This document shows, in pieces, positions 8,569 through 17,169 of a DNA stretch of 64,000 nt; positions within the stretch are counted from its first letter, which is position 1, and every line of letters begins with the position of its first letter. The notes below the pieces were generated by a model. That model worked only from the letters and a program-made list of their open reading frames with translations, was not told the DNA's origin and searched no databases. Source of the DNA: Chitinophaga pinensis (lineage in GTDB: Bacteria > Bacteroidota > Bacteroidia > Chitinophagales > Chitinophagaceae); assembly GCA_902167325.1 (NCBI GenBank), contig LR632930.1:4216001-4280000 (forward strand). Direction: 5' to 3'. Both the position numbers and the translations under genes were made by a program.

Positions 8569-10683
8569 ATGCATCATAGATACAGGCCCTTCTTCCTGGC
8601 GGCCCTGGCCGCGTCATGCACCATTTCCGCCAAAGCACAGAACGCTGAGGTAAAGAAATTCCGCAGTGATGTGATCAGCAACGTGCTGGACAAGGTGAAA
8701 ACAAAACACTTCGCGCCCCGCGCACTGGACGATCAATGGTCGGCCGCCGTATGGGCAAGCTACATCCGGCAGCTGGACCCCAACAACAGCATTTTCCTCC
8801 GGGAAGATGTGGAGCGGCTCACCGCTCAGCAATTGTTGCTGGATGATCAGCTGAACGCCGCCCAAACTACATTCTTCGACTCCGTATACACCATCTACCG
8901 CCAGCGGATGCAGGAAACGAAGGCACTCTGCGAACAGATCCTCGCCGGCAGGTTTGATTACAACCAGCCCGAAAGCTTCATCCTTTCCGCCACCCAACGC
9001 GGTTACCCTGCGGATAAGAAGACTAAAGAGCAGCTGTGGCGCAAGCTCCTCAAACACCAGGTGCTCCGTAATTATATGGACCTGCAAACCGCCGCAGGCG
9101 ATACACTGGCAACACTCACAGCACCAGACCCTGCCACCGAAACCAAAGCCCGCGACAGGGTCCGTAAATGGTATACTGATCAGTTCAGACTGGCATCTAA
9201 TGCCCGTGCGGAAGATGAGAAATTCGCACAGTACATAGCTGCCGCCATGATCGAGATCGACCCGCATACGGTATACAGCGGCCCGACGGATAAATCATTA
9301 CAGCAACAGATCACTACACGTTACTTCGGGCTGGGTATGGAACTGTCAGAGAAGGAAACGGACTATTTCGTGAAGCGCCTGCTACCGGGTGGCACTGCTG
9401 CAAGGAGCGGGGCAGTAAAGGAAAATGATCAGATCCTTTCCATCTCCGACGGCAAAGGCCAGCTCATTCCCGTATCCGGCCTTACGGCAGGAGAGGTGAC
9501 CGGCATGATCCGCGGCGAAAAGGATACGGAAGTAAAACTCATGCTCCGCCAGCCGGGAGATACCGCCCGTACCGTGGCACTCAAAAGGGGAGAAGTGATA
9601 GACCTCGAGAACAGGGCAAAGAGTGCTGTAATGGAAAAGAACGGTAAGAAATTCGGGTATCTCTACCTTCCCCTCTTTTACCTCGACCCTTCCGGCTATA
9701 ACATCAACGGTGCATCGAATGATGTGGCACTGGAAGTGGAGAAGCTGAAAGAACAGGAAGTGGAAGGTATTATCGTAGACCTCCGTGGCAATGGCGGCGG
9801 ATCACTGGATGAAGTAGTCCGCATGAGCTCCACCTTCATGGAAAGCGGTCCCGTTACCTGGCTCAGAACACAAACCCATGTGAACCGGTATAACGGTCCC
9901 GCAAACCCACCAGCCTACGATGGACCGCTGGTAGTGATGGTAGATGAAAACAGCGCCTCCGCATCAGAGATCTTCGCTGCCGTTATACAGGACCGGCGCC
10001 GGGGATTGGTTGTAGGGCCTTCATCCACCTACGGTAAAGGTACCGCGCAAATGACGCTTAACATCGGGAAGATGGGCAATGCCGCACTGGGAACGAAAGA
10101 CATCAGCTACGGTAGTCTACGCCTCACCACCCAGAAGTTCTACCGCGTTACCGGCACCTCCACGCAGCTCAACGGTGTCCGGCCCGATATCATCTTCTCC
10201 CAAAAAATGCAACCGGAAGCACAGCGGGAACGCAGTTTCTCATCCAGTTTACCCTGCGACACCCTCGAATTCCCGGCCTACGACATGGCAGGTACTTCAT
10301 TCGGATACGACAGGGTGGTAGAGCAGGCCCGTAAACAGGTGGCAGCAAACCCGGCATTCAGCGCTGTAACCGAGAATATGGAAGCGATGAAACAACATGC
10401 CACCAGCGCAGTGCCGCTTCAGTTCCTCGAATACCGCAAGCATTATAGTGAAACTGCCCGGTTCGAAAAGAACATCCGCAATGCCAAAACCCTGCCTGCA
10501 GCAAAGGCGCTAACCGTGGAGTTGCCTGTCAGCAGAAGCATCCGGCCGGATCTCCGGAAAGATGAACAGGGAGCAGGCAATACGAAGGAATGGCTGAAAG
10601 CCATCTCACAGGACGTATACATCGATGCATCCTTATCCTTCCTTGAAAACATGGCATCAACTCCTGTTACAGAAAAAAAGTAA
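8569..10683 (+). CDS. Carboxy-terminal processing protease (S41, Prc/Tsp-like)
   Basis: A 704-residue exported serine protease. After a signal peptide (ending ISAKAQ) comes the N-terminal Tsp domain (LDPNNSIFLREDVERL), a PDZ domain at about 265-345 (RLLPGGTAARSGAVKENDQIL) and the S41 core at about 350-560. The core shows VEGIIVDLRGNGGGSL, the nucleophile region ENSASASEIFAA (Ser 464/466) and the general-base Lys in YGKGTAQ (Lys 490). A DUF3340-like tail follows. Such enzymes cut proteins at the C-terminus in the periplasm. Its place between SusCD genes and thioredoxin genes suggests processing of imported or envelope polypeptides. Confidence 0.92.
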   Translation: MHHRYRPFFLAALAASCTISAKAQNAEVKKFRSDVISNVLDKVKTKHFAPRALDDQWSAAVWASYIRQLDPNNSIFLREDVERLTAQQLLLDDQLNAAQTTFFDSVYTIYRQRMQETKALCEQILAGRFDYNQPESFILSATQRGYPADKKTKEQLWRKLLKHQVLRNYMDLQTAAGDTLATLTAPDPATETKARDRVRKWYTDQFRLASNARAEDEKFAQYIAAAMIEIDPHTVYSGPTDKSLQQQITTRYFGLGMELSEKETDYFVKRLLPGGTAARSGAVKENDQILSISDGKGQLIPVSGLTAGEVTGMIRGEKDTEVKLMLRQPGDTARTVALKRGEVIDLENRAKSAVMEKNGKKFGYLYLPLFYLDPSGYNINGASNDVALEVEKLKEQEVEGIIVDLRGNGGGSLDEVVRMSSTFMESGPVTWLRTQTHVNRYNGPANPPAYDGPLVVMVDENSASASEIFAAVIQDRRRGLVVGPSSTYGKGTAQMTLNIGKMGNAALGTKDISYGSLRLTTQKFYRVTGTSTQLNGVRPDIIFSQKMQPEAQRERSFSSSLPCDTLEFPAYDMAGTSFGYDRVVEQARKQVAANPAFSAVTENMEAMKQHATSAVPLQFLEYRKHYSETARFEKNIRNAKTLPAAKALTVELPVSRSIRPDLRKDEQGAGNTKEWLKAISQDVYIDASLSFLENMASTPVTEKK

Positions 10684-10720
10684 AGCATCCTTTTCACATA
10701 TAAATCCATTCATCGAGACC

Positions 10721-11908
10721 ATGAAAAAACATCTCTTCCTCCTTGCCTGTCTGCCTGCATTAGGCACATTCGCCCAGGATGGCAAACAGCAGTTCTCTAC
10801 TAAAAATGAGAAGAAAGCGGTGATCACCGCTTATATGGAAAACAGCCCTAATGATACTTTGGTCCAGTTGTACGAACCCTATTCCGGCGAATACGACAGC
10901 ACCCGCATTAAGAATCACCGTTTCACCCTTAACATGCCCATGCCCAAAGGTGGCAGCATATATGTGCTGAAGATCGGAACTGATCCCGATCCTATGGCAG
11001 ATATTACGCTGGTATATGTTGAAGACGGCAAGATGCACATCACCGGAAAGGGGAAGAAAATCAATGACGCAAAGTTTACCGGCGATAAATGGGTTAAGGA
11101 ATGGCAGGAAGTCTGGAAGCTGGCGAGCGGAGTAAAAGGCATCAGCAAACAGGTGAATGACCTGGAAGCGCAATTGATGAAAGCCAATGAGATAGGGGAC
11201 GAAGATGCCGCTAATTCCTTCGCCCGCCAACGCGATTCTATCACCGCTATCCGTAAAAAGGCAATGCTGGACTGGGTGCGTAAAAACCCCAACTCAGGTG
11301 TGGCTGGTTACATCCTCACCTGTTTTGTACCAAACCTTGCTGAAAAGGATTCCCTGATCGCCACACTGGGGCAACATGCCAAAGAATCCCGCATTGTGCA
11401 GCGCCACCTGAACCCCGGCATCGTGGATCCTTCCCCGGTATCAATAAAGGCCAATACTGCGGAAGAAGCAAATGCCAAATTTGCAGCTGTGGCTCCCGGT
11501 AAAGACGCCCCCGACTTCAGCGTGCCTGATGTAAACGGCAAAGTCCTCACACTGAAAGATTTCAAAGGTCAATATCTGCTGCTCGACTTCTGGGCCAGCT
11601 GGTGCGGTCCCTGCAAACCACAGATACCATTCCTCAAAGCCGCTAACGACAAGTTCAAAAACAAAAACCTGGTGATGCTGGGTGTATCGCTGGACAGTAA
11701 GAAGGAAGCATGGCTCAAAGCCATCGAAAGCCACGATCTCAACTGGATCAACGCATCGAGCCTCAAAGGCTGGGCAGAACCCATTGCTCAGGCATACGGC
11801 GCTTCCGCCATCCCGTTCAATGTACTTATCGGTCCCGATGGAAAGATCCTCGCAATGGGTCTTTACGGTGAAGACATCGACAAGAAACTCTCCGAGATCA
11901 TTAAGTAA
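10721..11908 (+). CDS. TlpA-like thiol-disulfide oxidoreductase with DUF4369-like N-terminus
   Basis: A 395-residue periplasmic thioredoxin-like protein. It has a signal peptide (MKKHLFLLACLPALGTFAQ), an N-terminal beta-rich DUF4369-type region (AYMENSPNDTLVQLYEPYSG), a helical linker, then a TlpA/AhpC-type thioredoxin fold. Its CXXC active site is in FWASWCGPCKPQIPFL, and the cis-Pro loop is SAIPFNVLIGPDGKIL. The start at 10721 is chosen for the signal peptide; an in-frame ATG 96 bases upstream lies inside the protease gene. It probably reduces or isomerises disulfides for proteins handled by the same locus. A strong terminator follows. Confidence 0.9.
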   Translation: MKKHLFLLACLPALGTFAQDGKQQFSTKNEKKAVITAYMENSPNDTLVQLYEPYSGEYDSTRIKNHRFTLNMPMPKGGSIYVLKIGTDPDPMADITLVYVEDGKMHITGKGKKINDAKFTGDKWVKEWQEVWKLASGVKGISKQVNDLEAQLMKANEIGDEDAANSFARQRDSITAIRKKAMLDWVRKNPNSGVAGYILTCFVPNLAEKDSLIATLGQHAKESRIVQRHLNPGIVDPSPVSIKANTAEEANAKFAAVAPGKDAPDFSVPDVNGKVLTLKDFKGQYLLLDFWASWCGPCKPQIPFLKAANDKFKNKNLVMLGVSLDSKKEAWLKAIESHDLNWINASSLKGWAEPIAQAYGASAIPFNVLIGPDGKILAMGLYGEDIDKKLSEIIK

Positions 11909-11928
11909 ATCGCTTTCGCTATTCTAAT

Positions 11929-11964
11929 ACAGGGGGCCGCCGGAAACGCGCGGTCCCTGTTTTA
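11929..11964 (+). terminator. Rho-independent terminator
   Basis: ACAGGG-GGCCGC pairs with GCGGT-CCCTGT around a short loop and is followed by TTTT. It lies between the two TlpA-like genes, so the second may be partly uncoupled from the first. Confidence 0.65.
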
Positions 11965-11977
11965 AATCACTCATCCC

Positions 11978-12952
11978 ATGAAATGGATTCTTAGCATGGC
12001 AGCAAGCCTCTTGTTGTCTTATAGTTGCCTCGCCGGGGATGGCTACGTCATCAGGGGCAAGGTTACCGGCATCATCAGCGGATATGTTACCATCCTCGAG
12101 GTAAATGAAAACCCGGAAACTGTACATGAAACTTTACCTGAAAGAGTACGTATTGTGGATGGCGTGTTTACCATCTCCGGTAAAGTGAAAACCCCCGGTC
12201 TCGTATTCCTGAAAATAAGCACCAAAACCGTCAAGCTGCTTCTTGAAAATGCAGCATACAATGTAAACGCTGATTTGAAGGAACTGAACAGCAGCCATAT
12301 TAAGGGCGGCCCCCTCAACGACCAGTTTAACGATTACCTGAAAAGTGAAACCGGTCCGCTCGATTACGCCTCCAAACATCCGGATCAACTCATCGCAGGT
12401 TATCTCGTGCAGCATTTTGCACGTGAATATCAGGAACTGCAAAAAGGATATGCCCCGCTAAGCCTTGAAGTGAAAGGTTCTGTATTCGGACAGGCCATAT
12501 GGAAGAAGCTGGCAGCATTCAAAACCACGGAAGCCGGTAAAGACATGCCCGATTTTACCATGACCAGTCCCGATGGCAAAACATTTTCCATCAAAAGCAT
12601 GGCCGGTAAAGTAGTGGTACTTGACTTCTGGGCATCGTGGTGCGGGCCATGCAGAGATTTCATTCCTACCATGCGGAAGTACTATGAGCAGTACCATCCC
12701 AAAGGTGTGGAGTTTGTGGCAATATCATTCGATGATAATAAAGACAAGTGGCGGAAAGCCATGGAAGAAACGAATATGGAGTGGACGCAGGGAATCGTGG
12801 AAGGAGGATTTGGTCCGGATGCTCCTGTTAAGAACTTACTCAACATCAACAGTATCCCCCATGTCATCATCATTGGGAAAGACGGTAAGATTGCAGCCTG
12901 GCTCAACTTCTACATGAAATCTCAGATACCGGAGATACTGGAAAAATTATGA
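11978..12952 (+). CDS. TlpA-like thiol-disulfide oxidoreductase, second copy
   Basis: A 324-residue exported thioredoxin-like protein, paralogous in architecture to the previous gene but shorter. It has a signal peptide (LLLSYSCLAG), a DUF4369-like N-terminal beta region (YVIRGKVTGIISGYVTILEV), then a thioredoxin domain from about residue 190 with CXXC in WASWCGPCRDFIPTM and cis-Pro in INSIPHVIIIGKDGKI. The two differ in the residues inside and after the CXXC pair (CGPCK versus CGPCR) and in the linker length, so they may act on different partners or redox directions. Confidence 0.9.
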   Translation: MKWILSMAASLLLSYSCLAGDGYVIRGKVTGIISGYVTILEVNENPETVHETLPERVRIVDGVFTISGKVKTPGLVFLKISTKTVKLLLENAAYNVNADLKELNSSHIKGGPLNDQFNDYLKSETGPLDYASKHPDQLIAGYLVQHFAREYQELQKGYAPLSLEVKGSVFGQAIWKKLAAFKTTEAGKDMPDFTMTSPDGKTFSIKSMAGKVVVLDFWASWCGPCRDFIPTMRKYYEQYHPKGVEFVAISFDDNKDKWRKAMEETNMEWTQGIVEGGFGPDAPVKNLLNINSIPHVIIIGKDGKIAAWLNFYMKSQIPEILEKL

Positions 12953-13000
12953 ACTCCGTCCCTACACCTGTCATACCTCAAATGGTCCAATACTTTTTCC

Positions 13001-13028
13001 GGCCGGCGATTCTTCGCCGGCCTTTCTT
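13001..13028 (+). terminator. Rho-independent terminator
   Basis: GGCCGGCG, loop ATTCTT, CGCCGGCC followed by TTTCTT: a perfect 8-bp stem closing the SusCD-TlpA locus. Confidence 0.85.
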
Positions 13029-13073
13029 ATGCCCGGCTAACAGCAGTAGCCATTGCTTCCAAATGCTTTATAT

Positions 13074-13105
13074 TTTGGTAGTTGGCGTTAACCTGACTAC
13101 CTTTA
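13074..13105 (+). promoter_or_regulatory. Candidate Bacteroidota sigma-A promoter
   Basis: TTTG (13074-13077), 20-base spacer, TACCTTTA (13098-13105), close to the consensus TTTG-N19-21-TAnnTTTG. It would drive the receiver protein at 13245 with a leader of roughly 130 bases. Confidence 0.55.
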
Positions 13106-13244
13106 GTATGAGCGTCCAACAGCCATGATTATTGAAGAAGATGATTTTCCGGAGAACCTTTCAACCTGCAGCAGTTGCAGCGGAAACGTGCTTAATAAAT
13201 ATTTGTCCTGCCCGGGATGATGCTGCCGGTACAAAACAAGTTAC

Positions 13245-13607
13245 ATGAAGAAAATCATACTGGTAGAAGATGACAGATCTATACAGGAAATGTTCACCAT
13301 GCTATTTGAAGCCCCTGAATATACCATTACCTGTTATAATAGCAGCAATCTGCTGCTGAAAGGCAACTACGCTTTGCCCGACATCTACATTCTCGACAAA
13401 CAATTATCCGGTAACGATGGACTGGACATCTGCCGTTATCTAAAAAGCAATTCGCGGACCTGCCTGATCCCTGTTGTATTTATCACTACCAATCCGCTGA
13501 TGATGCAAATGGCAAGGGATGCAGGGGCTAACGATGTATTACTGAAACCCTTCCGGCTGGCCGATCTTAGGGATATGGTCAGTACGTTTGTAGATGATAT
13601 CTATTGA
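13245..13607 (+). CDS. Single-domain response regulator
   Basis: A 120-residue CheY-like receiver with no output domain. The acidic pocket is VEDD (residues 7-10), the phospho-acceptor is Asp51 in YILDKQL, the conserved Thr is in FITTN and the Lys is 101 in LLKPF. No histidine kinase is adjacent, so its partner is unknown. It could work as a phosphate shuttle or by protein contact. It has its own candidate promoter and is closed by a two-way terminator. Confidence 0.9.
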   Translation: MKKIILVEDDRSIQEMFTMLFEAPEYTITCYNSSNLLLKGNYALPDIYILDKQLSGNDGLDICRYLKSNSRTCLIPVVFITTNPLMMQMARDAGANDVLLKPFRLADLRDMVSTFVDDIY

Positions 13608-13612
13608 AATAG

Positions 13613-13644
13613 AAAAAGCCGGGCCATTACAGCCCGGCTTTTTC
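13613..13644. terminator. Bidirectional terminator
   Basis: AAAAAGCCGGGC, loop CATTACA, GCCCGGCTTTTT: a 12-bp perfect stem with A/T runs on both sides, set between two convergent genes. Confidence 0.9.
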
Positions 13645-13664
13645 ATGCAGCCCATGTTTCCCTG

Positions 13665-14672
13665 CTAGTGCGTGCATTCATGGAAGCTGTCGCCCGAAGG
13701 ATAGCTGAACAGGTTCACGAGGCGCCAGCGGGCTTTATACAATCCCAGCGCGGTGTTTTTATACACCAGTGCGTTGTTGATATCGATGATCTGATCCGTG
13801 CGCCAGGTTTCCCCGCCTGCGCCGGTAGCCCTCGCCAGAATGGTAGCATAGCCGGATGGCCCGGAAGTGACAGATTTTACTGCGCTGAGGGTTTTCTGTA
13901 GCGTGAAAGCCCCCGTTACCACATTAAACTTGTAGATGTAGCTGGAATTGGTGAGCCAGAGATCTGTAGTGCTGCCATGCACGGGGAAAAGGTCGTGCGC
14001 GTTGCCCTGTGGCATGGTCCAGGTTTTCTTCAGCGTGAGTGCCGGACTGCGGCAGCTGTTGTTGTACGAATACACACGGAGGATGTTTTTACCCGCGGCA
14101 TACAACTGTTGCCGGGCATGGTCCCACACCACATTATGTACATCCGGGAAGGCGATAGGCCCCGTCTGGTCAGATGCATCATTGATGTAAGAATCCGTCA
14201 CAAAGATCTTCAGGTAGCCACCAGTGCTGGAAGCTGTCACGATGTTGCCATTGGGCAGGAGTTCGGCGGAGTGGGTATTACCCCCGGCATAATCGAACCA
14301 GATGGCTTTTTTGGAGCTGACATTGATCAGCGCCACACCACCACCGGAGGCAGTGGCAAGGATGTAGTTGCCATTGTATACCAGCTTGGCTTCGCTGAGG
14401 TTAGAGAACCAGGCCTGGGCAGTGGTATGGATCATGGCGTAAGAGGCATTCGCCTTCCATTCCCAGGTGATGGCATTGCCATTGGCTACATCCACCATTA
14501 TGATGCGGGCATTCTTCTGGTCGCAGATAATGATCTCTTTTGGAGTGGCCAGGGCTTCTTCCGTTGCGGAGAGGGTGGCGGGCCTGTTGACTGCGGGCGC
14601 TACAGGGTTCGGGTCTTCTTTACAGGATACTGCCGCCAAAGCAAGCGCGGCGGCTAAAAACAGTGATTTCAT
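13665..14672 (-). CDS. Lipoprotein with beta-propeller-like repeats (DUF6528-like)
   Basis: A 335-residue exported lipoprotein (lipobox AAVSCKED). Repeated blade-like segments suggest a beta propeller: ICDQKNARIIMVD, AKLVYNGNYILATASGGGVALI, AELLPNGNIVTASSTGGYLKIF, VVWDHARQQLYAAGKNILRVY, TDLWLTNSSYIYKFNVV. I associate this pattern with DUF6528 proteins, which are of unknown function. It ends in a short His/Cys segment (SFHECTH). It is transcribed alone and converges with the receiver gene. Confidence 0.65.
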   Translation of the reverse strand: MKSLFLAAALALAAVSCKEDPNPVAPAVNRPATLSATEEALATPKEIIICDQKNARIIMVDVANGNAITWEWKANASYAMIHTTAQAWFSNLSEAKLVYNGNYILATASGGGVALINVSSKKAIWFDYAGGNTHSAELLPNGNIVTASSTGGYLKIFVTDSYINDASDQTGPIAFPDVHNVVWDHARQQLYAAGKNILRVYSYNNSCRSPALTLKKTWTMPQGNAHDLFPVHGSTTDLWLTNSSYIYKFNVVTGAFTLQKTLSAVKSVTSGPSGYATILARATGAGGETWRTDQIIDINNALVYKNTALGLYKARWRLVNLFSYPSGDSFHECTH

Positions 14673-15104
14673 GGGTGAATTGCGTTTTAGGGTGGAAACT
14701 TGGTGATAGATTAAATGGAACCGGGCTGCACAACGGGAATCATGATCAAGATAACAATTTCCAACAAAACGAAACTATTTAATAATTATCCGCAACACTT
14801 TTCGTAACACTTCGAAACCAGCTCCATTTGATTTAATTCAGCAGAGCAATACGTTCAGTCTTTAATATATTAACTGAATATCAGGGCATTAAGGATGGAT
14901 TATGGTGAGTAGGACACTTGCAATACCTCACACGGACTTATATCAAAGGAAATGAAACTTAACAGCCAGCCAATTGCAAAATGCATCATTTGGTCAGGCG
15001 CTCCGAAATTCGTATATTATACACATTCAACCCCAATAGATTCGGCCTCATATCAGGCATAAGCCCCATTAGCCCCGTTCATTTCTCTCGACATCGTTAC
15101 GACT
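14673..15104. other. Divergent intergenic region
   Basis: Separates the minus-strand lipoprotein from the plus-strand gene at 15105. It holds one candidate plus-strand promoter (14989-15020); no other structure was recognised. Confidence 0.5.
14989..15020 (+). promoter_or_regulatory. Candidate promoter
   Basis: TTTG (14989-14992), 20-base spacer, TATATTAT (15013-15020), near the Bacteroidota TTTG / TAnnTTTG consensus, 85 bases before the gene at 15105. Confidence 0.4.
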
Positions 15105-16307
15105 ATGAACAACAAATCAGCAGCTGTCCCCCAACAGGTTAAAACCGCCGCGTCCTTTTTCCCGGCACCGGGTGCTTCTTTCTTCGGTCCGGCTCCACAG
15201 CCCACAGTGCAAAAAGCACCAGTACATGTACAGCCAGCCCGTATACAACGCACTCCTCAGGATACAGGCGCTATGCATGAAGAACTGGCCGATGAGTACC
15301 GCCGTTCGCATGGGTTGACGGAAGAAGACGGCTTTTCTACCGGGGAGATCGTATACCAGCTCAGCGATCCTGCATTTGTCCTGAATAACGAACCGCATAC
15401 CTCACGACTATATTCCGCCACGGTTCTGGCATGGCCTGAAAGCCGCGCCATCTGGCCGGTACTGAACTCTCCCGGCGCAAGGGCCACCTTCGTCCGCTAC
15501 ATCCTCCAGTTCGATCAAACGAACTGCCGCCCATATAGAGCAGGCGGCACCAGCTCCGGCGGCAGTTGTGAAACCACCGCCACAGCCCTGGAAACCTTTG
15601 AGAACGTATGCCAGGGGTTTGCCACCCAGATGTATACCCGTTACACCTCCGCTACCCGTTCAGATGCGGATACCTCCTCCCGCTTATCATCCATGGCACG
15701 GGTAGAGGTCGGCGCCGTACCGGTGAAATTCCACATCCCCATCTTCATCGCCACCGTTCCCGGCCATGCTTTTAATGCCGTACAGATAGCCACCGATGCT
15801 GCCGACATCCATTCGTATATATTCTTCGAGCCGCAAAACGACCAGGTATTCACGGCAGACAGTTCCACACTTCGCTCGGGCATCTATGCCAGTGCAGGCA
15901 CTGTTACCCTCAGCCGCTTAACCGGCTTCAACGAAACGGGCCAATATCAGCAGGAGAATACCCATACTTTCATTATGGACAGCACTGGCACCTTCACAGG
16001 CATGATCCTGCGCCCCGAACAGCGTTTAGCCGTGTCGCGCATTATGGCTGATATCTTTATTGCAGACGACATCGCCACCTGGAGAACACTGCAGAGCAGC
16101 CGTCCGGGCACCAGTTATGAAACCGTGATCAGCGAAACCATCAACGGCATGCCGGATGATACGCTGGCCATGGTTTTCCGTTTTCTGAATGGCAGGCGCT
16201 TCCGGCGCACGCCGGGAGGTGTTTTGGAAACGATGGACAGAACGGTTTTCCTGTCACTGATGAACAGGCCATCGCTGGAAACGTTGATTCCGGAAGGGGA
16301 GGATTAG
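15105..16307 (+). CDS. Putative papain/transglutaminase-like protein with eCIS-cargo-like N-terminus
   Basis: A 400-residue protein of unknown function without a signal peptide. Its N-terminal ~50 residues are low-complexity and Phe/Pro rich (ASFFPAPGASFFGPAPQP, then QKAP...IQRTPQ), like the tails of Bacteroidota proteins found near extracellular contractile injection systems, which often carry such FF and VQ(R/K) motifs. The middle holds Cys, His and acidic motifs in transglutaminase-like order: ENVCQGFATQMY, VPGHAFNAVQI, IFFEPQND. These are inferred from pattern only. It stands alone with its own candidate promoter; no injection-system structural genes lie in this window. A secreted or cargo enzyme is possible but unproven. 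Confidence 0.45.
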   Translation: MNNKSAAVPQQVKTAASFFPAPGASFFGPAPQPTVQKAPVHVQPARIQRTPQDTGAMHEELADEYRRSHGLTEEDGFSTGEIVYQLSDPAFVLNNEPHTSRLYSATVLAWPESRAIWPVLNSPGARATFVRYILQFDQTNCRPYRAGGTSSGGSCETTATALETFENVCQGFATQMYTRYTSATRSDADTSSRLSSMARVEVGAVPVKFHIPIFIATVPGHAFNAVQIATDAADIHSYIFFEPQNDQVFTADSSTLRSGIYASAGTVTLSRLTGFNETGQYQQENTHTFIMDSTGTFTGMILRPEQRLAVSRIMADIFIADDIATWRTLQSSRPGTSYETVISETINGMPDDTLAMVFRFLNGRRFRRTPGGVLETMDRTVFLSLMNRPSLETLIPEGED

Positions 16308-16333
16308 GATCGTTTGGTAACCGTCAGTTTCTT

Positions 16334-16678
16334 CTATTGTTTTCCGGCATTTTTGTGCCCGAGGTTAAAGGCCTTCTGAAAATAGTGCTTCGCCCAACGG
16401 TGAGACAGCTGAACACCATCCCCTGACAAGTAACACAGGCCAAGATTATAAATTGCCTGTGGATCATTTTTTCTTGCGGCCTGTTTATACCAGTAAACTG
16501 CTTTCTGATGATCTTCTTTCACGCCATTTCCATAGAAGTAACAAACGCCTAAATCCTTTTGCGCTTCCGTATCACCCTGTATGGCGGATCTGGTAAACCA
16601 TTTCACGGCTTGCTTACTATCCTGCGCAACAACTTCTCCAACCCGATAAAAGAAACCAATGTTATACTGTGCTTCCAT
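16334..16678 (-). pseudogene. Sel1-repeat protein, apparent 5'-truncated remnant
   Basis: The 114 residues from ATG 16678 contain about three Sel1 (TPR-like) repeats, e.g. EAQKDLGVCYFYGNGVKEDHQKAVYWYKQAA and QAIYNLGLCYLSGDGVQLSHR (segments). Sel1 proteins are solenoids for protein contacts. Translating upstream of the ATG in the same frame gives KSARQGH before a TAA at 16703-16705. This is exactly what should precede MEAQYNIG inside a Sel1 repeat, so the present ATG sits in the middle of a repeat and the original N-terminus is gone. Upstream lies the stop of the VOC gene, 17 bases from the TAA. A short functional protein cannot be excluded. Confidence 0.6.
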
Positions 16679-16721
16679 ATGTCCCTGCCGGGCGGATTTT
16701 CTTTATCGCAAAAAGCAGTAA

Positions 16722-17117
16722 TCACAACATCTCCACCATCTGGATATTATTTCCACACGTATCATCAAACACCGCGATCTTCACGGTCCCCATTTCAGTG
16801 GGCTTCACACTGAAGGCTACGCCTAAGCTCACAAGCCGGTCGTATTCCGCCTGTACATTGTCTACATTAAACTGGGTGTAGGGGATGCCTGCTTCGTATA
16901 ATGCCTGCTGGTATACTTTGGCAGGTTCAAAATGGAGCGGGGCGGGTTCGAGCAGTACTTCCGTGCCGTCCTGTTCTTCTTTGGATACTACGGTGAGCCA
17001 GCGGCTCGTCTCACTGATGGGTACGTCCACTTTCTTAATGAACCCCAGTTTTTCGGTGTAGAAGGCTAATGCTTTGTCCTGATCGAGGACGGGTATGCCA
17101 ATTACTTTTACGCGCAT
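16722..17117 (-). CDS. VOC-family (glyoxalase/bleomycin-resistance-like) protein
   Basis: A 131-residue protein of the vicinal-oxygen-chelate fold, with two beta-alpha-beta-beta-beta modules: VKVIGIPVLDQDKALAFYTEKLGF at the start and YTQFNVDNVQAEYDRLVSLGVAF, then FDDTCGNNIQMVE at the end. Members act as metal-dependent isomerases or dioxygenases or as antibiotic-binding proteins; the substrate is not evident. It lies 52 bases downstream of an AraC-type regulator on the same strand, a common pairing in Bacteroidota. Confidence 0.85.
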   Translation of the reverse strand: MRVKVIGIPVLDQDKALAFYTEKLGFIKKVDVPISETSRWLTVVSKEEQDGTEVLLEPAPLHFEPAKVYQQALYEAGIPYTQFNVDNVQAEYDRLVSLGVAFSVKPTEMGTVKIAVFDDTCGNNIQMVEML

Positions 17118-17169
17118 GTTGCAGGTGTTTTAAGGTTATTGGGTACAAGTTCCTCCATCTGACGGTAAA

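Noticed and set aside
8614-9267. 217-codon minus-strand frame over the S41 protease
   Set aside because: Antisense of a clearly conserved gene, no recognisable motif.
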